This document shows positions 45,468-53,619 of a stretch of 64,000 bases of DNA, one piece after another (within the stretch, counting starts at the first letter, position 1; every line of letters starts with the position of its first letter). Under the pieces are notes generated by a model. That model did no database searches. It was not told the DNA's origin and saw nothing but the letters and a program-made list of their open reading frames with translations. The translations under genes were made by a program, and so were the position numbers. The DNA lies in the NCBI GenBank assembly GCA_041060555.1, contig JBEUDS010000011.1; one strand, written 5' to 3'. The DNA comes from CAUJIW01 sp963205175. GTDB taxonomy: Bacteria > Pseudomonadota > Alphaproteobacteria > Sphingomonadales > Sphingomonadaceae.

Positions 45468-46537
45468 CGGAACTGGTCCTTGCGCAGCCCGATCAGTGCG
45501 CTGCAATCGGCGCTGACATTGTCGCGGTAGGCGAAGTCGCCGGCTGCCTGGCGCGCCGCCAGCGCCTGCATGGCGATGCGATAGCGCTGACCAGCGGCAT
45601 CGAAGCGGGAATGCAGGTCGCGACGTCCCGTTTCCGCCATGTAGCGCGGGCTTTGCGGCGCCGTCATCGAGCTGTCCTCGCGCGACACCATGTAGGCGGC
45701 CTTGGGCATGACATGGCGAAACAGCAGTCCGGCGTAAGACGTGTTCATCGCATAATCCTGCCGGGTGCGATCGCGCGTTTCCGGCACGCAGGGGTGAAAC
45801 AGCGGCACGTCGTCACCCGGCGAGAAGCGGCCGTAGGCGATGGCGACATGGCTGCGCAGGAAGATGTGGATGACCTGACGGATGTTCTGCGTCGGCTGGC
45901 GGATGCCGCTGAAGAACTTCATCACCGGCGCCACCGACTTGCCGGTGCAGGTGCGCACCATGGTCACCGTCTCGCTGGTCCAGAAGGTCTCGATGGTCTC
46001 GCTGTCCGAACGCGGGTCGCCCAGCACATGCGGGTGCAGGAAGTCGGCATGGGTGAGGTCGAGCAGATTTTCCAGCGACACCGGCGCGGCGCTGTCGAAC
46101 CGCACCGTGCCCAGCATGTGGTGCGGCAGGCCGCCATGGGGCGGCAGAACGGGAATGTCGGGCAGATGAACCGGATCGGCGGCCGCCGGCCGGCCGAACC
46201 ACCCCCAGACGATGCCGTAGCGTTCCAGCGCCGGATAGCGCCCCCGGGCGTCGGTGTAGGGGTCTGTCTCCCGCTTCTCGGGCGCTGCCGGGTGGAAGGC
46301 GGCGGCGACGGCGCGGCCATCCTCGCGCCACAGGTAGAAGGCGTGGCCATAGATGGCCCGCCGGATCGGCCGCGTGGTGACCTGGTGGGCGTGCGCCAGC
46401 GGAAACCAGGCATCCTTGAGCACGATGTCGTGCGGCACCCAGCTGTTGGCGGCGGCCAGCGACAGGCCATCCTCCGCCGCCTGGACGTCGGGGCGGCTGT
46501 GGTAGGGGGCCAGTGAGGGAAAGTCCTCGCGGATCAT
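45425..46537 (-). CDS. Rieske-oxygenase relative without the [2Fe-2S] domain
   Basis: Protein of 370 residues aligned in style with Rieske non-heme oxygenase alpha subunits (WFPLAHAHQVTTRPIRRAIY at the start, RYGIVWGWFGRP, then the catalytic domain). The catalytic two-histidine motif is kept (NLLDLTHADFLHPHVLG, D-x2-H-x4-H). The Rieske subdomain with both Cys-His pairs is missing: the sequence jumps from RAVAAAFHPA to RYPALERYG. It is 11 bp after the companion gene that has only the Rieske part, so the two probably make one functional enzyme in trans, with electrons crossing between subunits. Substrate unknown; steroid or aromatic hydroxylation is plausible. Confidence 0.78.
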   Translation of the reverse strand: MIREDFPSLAPYHSRPDVQAAEDGLSLAAANSWVPHDIVLKDAWFPLAHAHQVTTRPIRRAIYGHAFYLWREDGRAVAAAFHPAAPEKRETDPYTDARGRYPALERYGIVWGWFGRPAAADPVHLPDIPVLPPHGGLPHHMLGTVRFDSAAPVSLENLLDLTHADFLHPHVLGDPRSDSETIETFWTSETVTMVRTCTGKSVAPVMKFFSGIRQPTQNIRQVIHIFLRSHVAIAYGRFSPGDDVPLFHPCVPETRDRTRQDYAMNTSYAGLLFRHVMPKAAYMVSREDSSMTAPQSPRYMAETGRRDLHSRFDAAGQRYRIAMQALAARQAAGDFAYRDNVSADCSALIGLRKDQFRYCRGAGGRAAGAT

Positions 46538-46548
46538 GGGGTCTCCTC

Positions 46549-47478
46549 TCAGGCGGCGGCGCTGGCGGCGGCATCGAGCAGGCGGGCGCGCAACTGGTCG
46601 CCGTGCTGTGACGCGGAGGCCGGCAGCCGGCGCAGCGCGGCGGCGTCGATGTTGGTGTGGACCCGCAGCGGCACGCCCAGGCCGAGCAGCCGGGCACGCA
46701 GCCCCGGCCGCCGGTCGCCAAGACCGGCCCGCCAGCGGATGGCGGTGATGCCGCGCGCCGCCGGCACCGGCGCCAGGATGATGCGCAGCAGGACGTTCAT
46801 GTCGGCGTCCCGCAGGCTAAGGTCGCTCTCGCCGGTCAGGGCGTGGGTGCGGCTGAGCAGCGTGATGGGAAAGTCGTGGCTGAACGCGGCCGGCCAATGG
46901 GTGAAGGCCCACTGGCAGGCGCGCTCCATGACGATGTGGTCGCCGTCGATGGCCGGATCGAGCAGCGGGTAGGGCGTGAAGCGGACGTTGCGGATGCGGA
47001 TGAGCAGGCCCGGCTCGTCCATCAGGGCGGCGAGATACTGGCGATGGTCGAGCGTCACATGCACGGTGCCCGCCAGCGGCAGCGGGGGTAGCTCGCCGCG
47101 TGCGGGTGCCGGCGCCTCGGCGGCCAGCGATACGCGCACGAAGCCGTCGCTCTCGGCGACGGCAAAGCGCGACGCGCGGTAGAGCGGCGGAAAGCGCCGG
47201 TTGTCCTTGAGGTGGGGGATGTCCATCAACTGGCCGCTGGCGCCATCGAAGCTCCAGCCATGGTAGCCGCATTGCAGCCAGCCGTTGTCCCGCACGCAGC
47301 CCATGGATAGCGGCACCCGCCGGTGCGGGCAGCGGTCCTCCAGCGCGCGCACGATGCCCTGATCGTCGCGCCACAACACGACCGGCTGGTCGCCGATGTC
47401 GACGCCCAGCGGTGTCCGGCCCATGACTTCCTCGCTGCGCGCGACACTCCACCATCCGCTGCGTGCCTGGTCCGTCAT
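46549..47478 (-). CDS. Rieske-domain protein without mononuclear iron ligands
   Basis: Protein of 309 residues from ATG 47478 (after GGAGGCGG). The Rieske motif is complete: C-x-H in DRCPHRR and C-x2-H in LQCGYHGWSF, 17 residues apart. The C-terminal half looks like an oxygenase catalytic domain, but the normal H-x4-H position reads YLAALMDEPGLLI with no histidines. It therefore has the electron-transfer site but not the oxygen-activating site. It lies directly upstream of a relative with the opposite loss. A reductase is not encoded nearby. An ordinary degenerate paralogue is the alternative. Confidence 0.78.
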   Translation of the reverse strand: MTDQARSGWWSVARSEEVMGRTPLGVDIGDQPVVLWRDDQGIVRALEDRCPHRRVPLSMGCVRDNGWLQCGYHGWSFDGASGQLMDIPHLKDNRRFPPLYRASRFAVAESDGFVRVSLAAEAPAPARGELPPLPLAGTVHVTLDHRQYLAALMDEPGLLIRIRNVRFTPYPLLDPAIDGDHIVMERACQWAFTHWPAAFSHDFPITLLSRTHALTGESDLSLRDADMNVLLRIILAPVPAARGITAIRWRAGLGDRRPGLRARLLGLGVPLRVHTNIDAAALRRLPASASQHGDQLRARLLDAAASAAA

Positions 47479-47592
47479 CGACCCGCCTCCCTCGTGCCTG
47501 TTTTCCGGCCTCGTGCCCGTCTTCCGGGTCGCCATTGTGCCCGCGCGGCGCGCTCGGATCATACTCGTGTTCGCGCCGGCGGTTTGCCGCTC

Positions 47593-48828
47593 TCAGGCGA
47601 TGAAACGCCGGATGTAGTCGCCAAAGCCCTGGTCGATCTGCGCCGCATCCAGGCCGAAGCGCGCCAGCGAATAGGCGTGATGACCGTTCTTGTGCTGCTC
47701 GTTGTCCCGCTCCCACTGGCGGGGGTAGTCGAGCAGGGCCGGCGTCAGCGGCCGGCCGGCCCGCCGGTAGATCTCCTCGACCAGCCCCAGGCCGTCGCGG
47801 CGGATGCGGTCGTAGGGCACGTCGATGATCCGGTCATCGAGGTGCAGCCGCTGGCGTGTCGCCATGTAGCGGTCCATCGCCGTCCGCCACCACCGGAAGA
47901 TCGCCTGGCCGGTGAACACCGGGTCGACCTCGCGGACGATCGACGACCACAAGATTTCGGTCAGCCGGGCCAGCGACGGAATGGAATCGTGCGGCGTGCG
48001 ATGGCAGTGCACCAGCGTCGCCCTGGGGAAGCAGGTGAGCAGCTCGTCCAGATAGGCGATATGCTGCACGTTCTTGGTGATCCACGGCCGGCCCCGGCGG
48101 CCGCCGTCCTGCCATTGCAGATACTGGAACATTCGCTTCAGGTGCTGGTAATTGCCCAGATGCGGCCGTTCGATCACCCAGTCGTAATAGCGCCGTGACG
48201 GCGCGAACACCGAGCTCCACACCCAGTCGTCGAAGGTGGAGTCGCACAGCAGCACATCCTCCTCCGGCTCCTGCGCCGTGACGAGATGGGCGGCGGCATA
48301 GTCCGGCCGCTCGTCCGACGTCATGCCACCAAGCCGGGCCGCCGCGATGCGCGGGTCCGGCTGGTCCGGCCGCGCGTCGGGGAAGGGGGCGGGGTTCATC
48401 ATCTGCCACAGCAGCGGCGTCTGGATGACGTCGCGGGGCAGTGCCGCCAGCATCCGGTGCACCTTGGTGGTGCCCGAGCGCGGCAGGCCGATGACGACAA
48501 TCGGGTCATCGACGTCTTCGTCGAGGATTTCCGGGTGCTGCCGGAAGTCGCGGGTGATGCGCAGGCGATTCACCAGGCAGCGCAGCACGTTGTAGCGGAA
48601 GGTGCGCAACCCCTGGTCGCTGAAGTCGACGTCGCGGGCCACGCTGTCCAGCAGCATCCGGTAGGGTTCGAGAAAGTGATCGTCGCCGAAGTCGCGCAGC
48701 CCCGTCTGGTCGCGCGCCTGCTGCAGCAGCAGGTCGGGGTCCAGCGCCTGCGCCAGTTCCTCGTGCCGGTCCGGGGTCGGCCAGAATCGCGCGACATCGA
48801 CATTTAGCGTGTTGTAATCGCTGTACAT
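47593..48828 (-). CDS. PAPS-dependent sulfotransferase-family protein
   Basis: Protein of 411 residues. GLPRSGTTKVHRML near residue 115 is the 5'-phosphosulfate-binding loop of sulfotransferases, and later RATLVHCHRTPHDSIPSLARL is the 3'-phosphate region. It resembles the sulfotransferase family 3 proteins, widespread in actinobacteria and sphingomonads, often in steroid or lipid loci. First gene of the minus-strand unit sulfotransferase, Rieske protein, Rieske-like oxygenase. It could sulfate a sterol-like intermediate or have another function; the nearby sulfatase does the opposite reaction. Confidence 0.8.
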   Translation of the reverse strand: MYSDYNTLNVDVARFWPTPDRHEELAQALDPDLLLQQARDQTGLRDFGDDHFLEPYRMLLDSVARDVDFSDQGLRTFRYNVLRCLVNRLRITRDFRQHPEILDEDVDDPIVVIGLPRSGTTKVHRMLAALPRDVIQTPLLWQMMNPAPFPDARPDQPDPRIAAARLGGMTSDERPDYAAAHLVTAQEPEEDVLLCDSTFDDWVWSSVFAPSRRYYDWVIERPHLGNYQHLKRMFQYLQWQDGGRRGRPWITKNVQHIAYLDELLTCFPRATLVHCHRTPHDSIPSLARLTEILWSSIVREVDPVFTGQAIFRWWRTAMDRYMATRQRLHLDDRIIDVPYDRIRRDGLGLVEEIYRRAGRPLTPALLDYPRQWERDNEQHKNGHHAYSLARFGLDAAQIDQGFGDYIRRFIA

Positions 48829-48923
48829 AATAATGACCTCCGCTGTGCGAAAGAGGCATTTCCTGTGCTGCGTTCAGATTGAGCTAATGGCCAAGTATTT
48901 CGTCGTCAAGTTGGCTTTATTAT

Positions 48924-49010
48924 TGCGAGTGAAATGCGAGTTGTTGCTGAGTTGGCCGTGCATTTCATGTGAATTTGGTCGACGGTTTATTGTGAGTAGT
49001 TACTCGCAAT
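48924..49010. promoter_or_regulatory. Triple direct repeat plus palindromic site in a divergent promoter
   Basis: TGCGAG at 48924, TGCGAG at 48935 and GCTGAG at 48946 are spaced exactly 11 bp apart. At 48989-49010, ATTGTGAGTA-GT-TACTCGCAAT is an inverted repeat with one mismatch in ten. Both use the same YGAG core as the sites near 13.8, 18.2, 25.8, 38.6 and 41.2 kb. The region separates the sulfotransferase/Rieske unit from the DUF1254 gene. No gene is seen in the 254-bp gap. Confidence 0.6.
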
Positions 49011-49082
49011 AGTTTTACTGCGAATCGCAGGAGATGGGGCCATCCGGGCGCATCCCGCCGCGACACATCGAGGAGGGAGCGC

Positions 49083-50396
49083 ATGTCGGACATGGCGGAC
49101 ATGACCACGGTGTTGGGGGCGCTGGCGCGCGATGCCTATGTCTGGGGTCTGCCGCTGGTGCAGACGCGGCTGTACCTGCGACTGGCAGCACGGCGGGACA
49201 TGCCGTTCAATCAGCTGTATGGCTCCACCAGCCTGTCGACGCCGGCCAGCCACGTGCCGCTGCCCAATGTCGACACGCTCTACGGTCTGGGCTGGCTGGA
49301 TCTCGGGGCGGAACCGCAGATCCTCAGCGTGCCCGATACACAGGACCGCTATTATCTGATCCAGCTCAACGACGCCTGGCTCAACAGCTTCTGCTACATC
49401 GGCCGCCGGGCGACCGGCACCCGGGCCGGCCAGTTCGCCATCGTCGCGCCGGGCTGGCGGGGGGTGCTGCCTGCCGGCGTGACGCGCATTGATGCGCCCA
49501 CCCGTCATGTGCTCGCCCTGAGCCGGGTGCTTGTCGACGACGCGGCGGACCTGCCGGCGGCGGTGGCGGTGCAATCGGCCTTCGCGCTGACGCCGCTGTC
49601 GGCTTATCCCGCCATGCTGCGGCCGAGCCTGCCGATCGTCGATGCCTTCAACAACTTCCCCATTCTCGATCCGGCATCGCTGGGCGTCGGCTACTTCGAC
49701 GAGCTGTGCGCAGGACTGGTCGACAATCCGCCGCCCGCCGCCGACCAGCCGTTCGTCGACGCTCTGGCGGTGCTCGGTCTGCGGCCGGGCGCGGTGCCGA
49801 GCCGGGAGGCCTCGCCGGCACGCCGCGCGTTGCTGGCCGCCGCCGCCCGCGCCGGCGACGAGCAGGTGCGGGGCCGCAAGGAATGGCTGCTCGATTCCCG
49901 CGAGGTCAACGGCTGGACGGTGGCCTACGGCATCACCAGCTTCATTGGCGAGCCGCTGGCGCGCGCGGCGGTGGCGCGCCTGGGGCCCGGCTGTCTGGTG
50001 CCCCAGGAAGGGCTGTATTTCACCCGCCGGCTGGGGCCGGACGGGGCGCCGCTATCCGGTGCCCGTGCCTACGAGATGGTGTTCCCGGCAGGCCAGCTGC
50101 CGCCGGTCGACGCCTTCTGGTCGTTGACGCTCTATGGCCACGACATGGCGCTGGTGGAAAACCCGATCCAGCGATACGCCATCGGCGACCGGACCCGGGG
50201 GCTGCGCCTTGAGGCGGATGGTTCGCTGCGGCTGCGCATCCAGCACGCCATGCCGGCCGACGGCCCGGCGAACTGGCTGCCGGCACCTGCGCCGGACGCG
50301 CCGCCCTATCTACTGTTCGCCCGCACCTATCAGCCCCGGCCGGCGCTTGCCAGCGGCGCCTATGCGTTGCCGCCGGTCACGCTTGCCGCCCCCTGA
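49083..50396 (+). CDS. DUF1254/DUF1214 protein
   Basis: Protein of 437 residues. The N-terminal DUF1254 region contains YVWGLPLVQTRLYLR and the phrase PLPNVDTLYGLGWLDL; the C-terminal DUF1214 region includes FWSLTLYGHDMALVEN and IGDRTRGLRLEADGSL. The biochemical role is not known; homologues are frequent in steroid, lipid and toluene-type loci. It is transcribed away from a regulon-type promoter. The stop overlaps a short ORF that follows. Confidence 0.8.
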   Translation: MSDMADMTTVLGALARDAYVWGLPLVQTRLYLRLAARRDMPFNQLYGSTSLSTPASHVPLPNVDTLYGLGWLDLGAEPQILSVPDTQDRYYLIQLNDAWLNSFCYIGRRATGTRAGQFAIVAPGWRGVLPAGVTRIDAPTRHVLALSRVLVDDAADLPAAVAVQSAFALTPLSAYPAMLRPSLPIVDAFNNFPILDPASLGVGYFDELCAGLVDNPPPAADQPFVDALAVLGLRPGAVPSREASPARRALLAAAARAGDEQVRGRKEWLLDSREVNGWTVAYGITSFIGEPLARAAVARLGPGCLVPQEGLYFTRRLGPDGAPLSGARAYEMVFPAGQLPPVDAFWSLTLYGHDMALVENPIQRYAIGDRTRGLRLEADGSLRLRIQHAMPADGPANWLPAPAPDAPPYLLFARTYQPRPALASGAYALPPVTLAAP

Positions 50397-50539
50397 TGGG
50401 CCAACGGCCGGCGCTGCTGTGTTGCGACAGCGTGCGCGCCGCCTGGCGGCCGTCGGAGGCGATCCTGCCCGGCTTTCATCGCCTGGAGCTGGTGGGGGAT
50501 GGCCGGGTCGTCGACCGCGCCCAGTTCCCGGTGCGCTGA
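50396..50539 (+). CDS. Small ORF of 47 residues, possible remnant
   Basis: ATG overlaps the stop of the DUF1254 gene (TGATG), and a clean frame runs to TGA at 50537. The sequence (MGQRPALLCCD..., ending RAQFPVR) is not recognised. The end resembles the last strand of calcineurin-like phosphodiesterases (GFHRLELVGDGRV), so it may be the tail of a lost gene, or a coupled small protein. The evidence is the frame, the coupling and the codon use only. Confidence 0.35.
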   Translation: MGQRPALLCCDSVRAAWRPSEAILPGFHRLELVGDGRVVDRAQFPVR

Positions 50540-50597
50540 CGCGCGGAACGCCACGCGTATTGGGGTCAATCGGCGATCTTGACCGAGGTATGCGTAA

Positions 50598-50624
50598 ATT
50601 ATAGACACAGATAGTGTCTATAAT
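50598..50624. promoter_or_regulatory. Perfect 11-bp inverted repeat upstream of the Old Yellow Enzyme
   Basis: ATTATAGACAC-N5-GTGTCTATAAT: both arms match completely. It is about 80 bp upstream of the ene-reductase start at 50702, in an AT-rich spot of a GC-rich region, which suggests a repressor or electrophile-sensor operator. Operators of the NemR type also begin TAGAC upstream of such enzymes, but the inner bases differ. No regulator gene is next to it. Confidence 0.6.
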
Positions 50625-50701
50625 AACCAGTGCTGGGGTGCTTTTATGATGATGTGCGTTTCTTGCTCCCGGCCACCCCTGCGCCTGTTGTGACGCGCGC
50701 C

Positions 50702-51775
50702 ATGCCAACCCTGTTTGATCCTTGTCGTCTTGGCGCCCTGGCGCTGGCCAATCGCGTCGTCATGGCGCCGATGACCCGCAGCCGCGCCGACGCCGCCGGC
50801 GTACCGACCGACTGCATGGTCGACTATTACGCCCAGCGCGCCAGCGCCGGCCTGATCGTCTCGGAGGGCATCCAGCCCAGCGAGGAGGGCCAGGGCTATT
50901 GCCGCACGCCCGGCCTGCACAACGCGGCCCAGGTGGCTGCCTGGCGGCGGGTGACCGACGCCGTGCATGCCGGCGGCGGACGCATTGTCGCCCAGCTGAT
51001 GCACTGCGGGCGCATTGGCAGCCATCTCAACAAGGCCGCCGGCGCGCGCACAGTGGCGCCATCGGCGATCCAGGCGCCGGGGCGCATATTCACCGATGCC
51101 GCCGGCATGGTGGCGCACGACATGCCGGAAGCCCTGACGGTTGCCGGCATTGCCGCGGTGATCGACGAGTTTGCCACGGCGGCGCGACTGGCGCTTGAGG
51201 CGGGGTTCGATGGCGTCGAGCTGCACGCCGCCAGCGGTTATCTGCCGATGCAGTTTCTCTCCACCGGCACCAACCAGCGCCAGGACGCCTATGGCGGCAG
51301 TGTCGGCAACCGGGTCCGCTTCGTCGTCGAGGTCATGGATGCCATGGCGTCGGCCATCGGTGCCGATCGGGTCGGCATTCGCATCTGCCCCGGCAACCCT
51401 TTCAACGGCATCACGGATGCCGATCCGGCGGAGACCTACGCCACGCTGCTCGATGCGCTGCCCGGTAAGGAGCTGAGCTACCTGCACCTCGTGGACCTGC
51501 GCCAGCCGGCGCTCGACGTGCGCGCGCTGGTCGGCGAGCACTGGCGGGGCGCCCTCATTCTCAATGAGAGCATCGACTACCGCCAGGCCGAGGCGTTGGT
51601 GGCCAGCGGCGCGGCGGATGCGGTGGCCTTTGGCCGGCCGTTCATCGCCAATCCCGATCTGGTGGCGCGGCTGCGCGCCGGCGCTTCGTTGGCGGCGTTT
51701 GATCCCGCCCGGCTCTACACGCCGGGGCCCGAGGGCTACAGCGACTATCCGGCGATGGCGCCGTCGGGGGCGTAA
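50702..51775 (+). CDS. Old Yellow Enzyme-type ene-reductase
   Basis: FMN-dependent NADPH oxidoreductase of 357 residues. Typical elements are RVVMAPMTRSRAD near the N terminus, the catalytic loop QLMHCGRIG, GVELHAASGYLPMQFLS with QRQDAYGGS, and the C-terminal FGRPFIANPDLVARL. It reduces the C=C bond of alpha,beta-unsaturated ketones, nitro compounds or esters, a step also found in steroid ring metabolism. ATG 50702 is chosen because the extra 24 residues upstream lie in a promoter-like region holding the 27-bp palindrome. It probably shares a transcript with the flavoprotein after it. Confidence 0.88.
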   Translation: MPTLFDPCRLGALALANRVVMAPMTRSRADAAGVPTDCMVDYYAQRASAGLIVSEGIQPSEEGQGYCRTPGLHNAAQVAAWRRVTDAVHAGGGRIVAQLMHCGRIGSHLNKAAGARTVAPSAIQAPGRIFTDAAGMVAHDMPEALTVAGIAAVIDEFATAARLALEAGFDGVELHAASGYLPMQFLSTGTNQRQDAYGGSVGNRVRFVVEVMDAMASAIGADRVGIRICPGNPFNGITDADPAETYATLLDALPGKELSYLHLVDLRQPALDVRALVGEHWRGALILNESIDYRQAEALVASGAADAVAFGRPFIANPDLVARLRAGASLAAFDPARLYTPGPEGYSDYPAMAPSGA

Positions 51776-51849
51776 CCGGCGGCCAGCGGGAATCATCGGG
51801 CCGGGGCGCACGAAGAAATCGCCCGCCGGCGGGCAGGGGAGGACAGCAG

Positions 51850-53619
51850 ATGACCAGTGCAGCAACGGCACCTGTCGCGGTGTCGACAGCACAGGGCGGG
51901 CAGGCGATCGATGCCTGGGGACTGTCCATCGACGCGCCGCTGGTGGTCGATGACGTCGCCGCCGTCGACTGGGCGGATCAGGCTGACCTCATTGTTGTCG
52001 GTCTGGGCGGCGCCGGCGTCGCGGCGGCGCTGGAGGCGCTGGAGCAGGGCGCCACGGTGATCGCGGCGGATCGTTATGAAGGCGGCGGCTCATCGGCGGC
52101 CAATGGCGGCGTCTTCTACGCCGGCGGCGGCACGCGCATCCAGCAGGAGGCCGGTGTCGAGGATACGCCTGACAACATGTACGCCTACCTCAAGATGGAG
52201 GTGGGCGACGTGGTGACCGATGCCACCTTGCGCAAATTCTGCGACGATAGTCCGGCCACCGTCGATTGGCTGACGCGCCACGGCGTGCCGTTCGAGGGCA
52301 GCCTCTACAGCAAGAAGGCGTCCTATCCGCCGCTCGACAAATTTCTCTACCACCCCGACAGCAGCCTCGCCGAACCGTACGCCAGCGTGGCGCGCCCGGC
52401 GGCGCGTGGCCATCGCGGCAAGATGTACAACGGCAAGAAAGCCTGGGGGCTGGGTGGGGCCATCTTCAACCCGCTGCGGGACGCGGCGCTGGCCCGGGGC
52501 ATGACCTTCCTGCGCCACGCGGAAGCCCGCCGGCTGGCGGTGGACCCCGCGGGCCGGGTGATCGGCGTGCAGCTGGCCCGCATCGCCGACCCGCGCCAGG
52601 GACAGCGGTTCGCCCATCATATCGCGCGCGCTTCAGTGTGGATGGCGATGCTGCCGCCGTCGCTGCCGGGCGCGCAGATCACCTTCGCCGTCGCCCGCTG
52701 GCATCTGACGCGGGCCTGGCGCATCGAAGCACAACACCGCGTCACTGCCTGGTATCGGGCACGCAAGGGCGTGGTGCTGAGCGCGGGCGGCTTCATCCTC
52801 AACAACGACATGGTGCGCCATTTCGCCAGGCCCTATGCCGCCTCGCTGCCCAACGGCACGCTGGGGGACACCGGCAGCGGCATCATGCTCGGCGTCTCGG
52901 CCGGTGGCGCCACTGATCTGATGGCGCGGGTGAGTGCCTGGCGGATGATCAATCCGCCGTCCGCCTTCTCGGAGTCTATTCTCGTCAATGCGCAGGGCGC
53001 CCGTTACGTCAACGAGACGCTGTACGGCGCCGCCATCGGCGAGGCGATGGTCGAGCGCAACGACGGGCGCGGCTACCTCATTCTCGACAAGGCGCTGGTT
53101 CGTCGGGCGCGACGTCAGGCCTTCGGGCCGGGGGTACTGCCGTTCCAGCGCGATCTGGCACTGATCAACACCCTGTTCGCGGCCCGGCGCGCCCCGACGC
53201 TGGCGGCGCTGGCCCGGCGCATGGGCTTCGACGTCGCGACGCTGGAGCAGGCAGTGGCCGAGAACAACCGTGCCGCACGCGGCGAGATCCCCGATCCGTT
53301 CGGCAAGCGTGCCGCCGACATGGCGGAAATCCGCCAGGGCCCGTTCTACGCCATCGACGTCTCGGCCGATGCCAAGTGGTTTCCGCTGGCCTGCATGACC
53401 GTCGGCGGTCTGGTGGTCGACGAAGATACGGGCCTGGTCAAGCGGGCCTCCGGTGCGGTCATTCCCGGGTTGTACGCCGCCGGCCGCACCGCCATCGGCC
53501 TGTGCTCGAACCTCTATGTCAGCGGCCTGTCCTACGCCGATTGCATTTTCTCCGGCCGGCGCGCCGCGCGGCATGCGGCCACGATGGATGTCGATTGCTC
53601 AGCGCCGTCATCTCGTTAG
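51850..53619 (+). CDS. FAD-dependent dehydrogenase, 3-ketosteroid-dehydrogenase-like
   Basis: Flavoprotein of 589 residues in the succinate dehydrogenase/fumarate reductase and ketosteroid dehydrogenase superfamily. FAD-binding GLGGAGVAAALEALEQGATV is near residue 50 and GGGSSAANGGVFYAGGG follows, then a substrate domain and C-terminal VIPGLYAAGRTAIG with the FAD-contact glycine loop. The likely activity is introduction or removal of a double bond in a ring ketone (KstD or delta4-dehydrogenase type), matching the neighbouring ene-reductase. The exact position cannot be read from the sequence. It ends 4 bp inside the convergent DUF3883 gene. Confidence 0.85.
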   Translation: MTSAATAPVAVSTAQGGQAIDAWGLSIDAPLVVDDVAAVDWADQADLIVVGLGGAGVAAALEALEQGATVIAADRYEGGGSSAANGGVFYAGGGTRIQQEAGVEDTPDNMYAYLKMEVGDVVTDATLRKFCDDSPATVDWLTRHGVPFEGSLYSKKASYPPLDKFLYHPDSSLAEPYASVARPAARGHRGKMYNGKKAWGLGGAIFNPLRDAALARGMTFLRHAEARRLAVDPAGRVIGVQLARIADPRQGQRFAHHIARASVWMAMLPPSLPGAQITFAVARWHLTRAWRIEAQHRVTAWYRARKGVVLSAGGFILNNDMVRHFARPYAASLPNGTLGDTGSGIMLGVSAGGATDLMARVSAWRMINPPSAFSESILVNAQGARYVNETLYGAAIGEAMVERNDGRGYLILDKALVRRARRQAFGPGVLPFQRDLALINTLFAARRAPTLAALARRMGFDVATLEQAVAENNRAARGEIPDPFGKRAADMAEIRQGPFYAIDVSADAKWFPLACMTVGGLVVDEDTGLVKRASGAVIPGLYAAGRTAIGLCSNLYVSGLSYADCIFSGRRAARHAATMDVDCSAPSSR

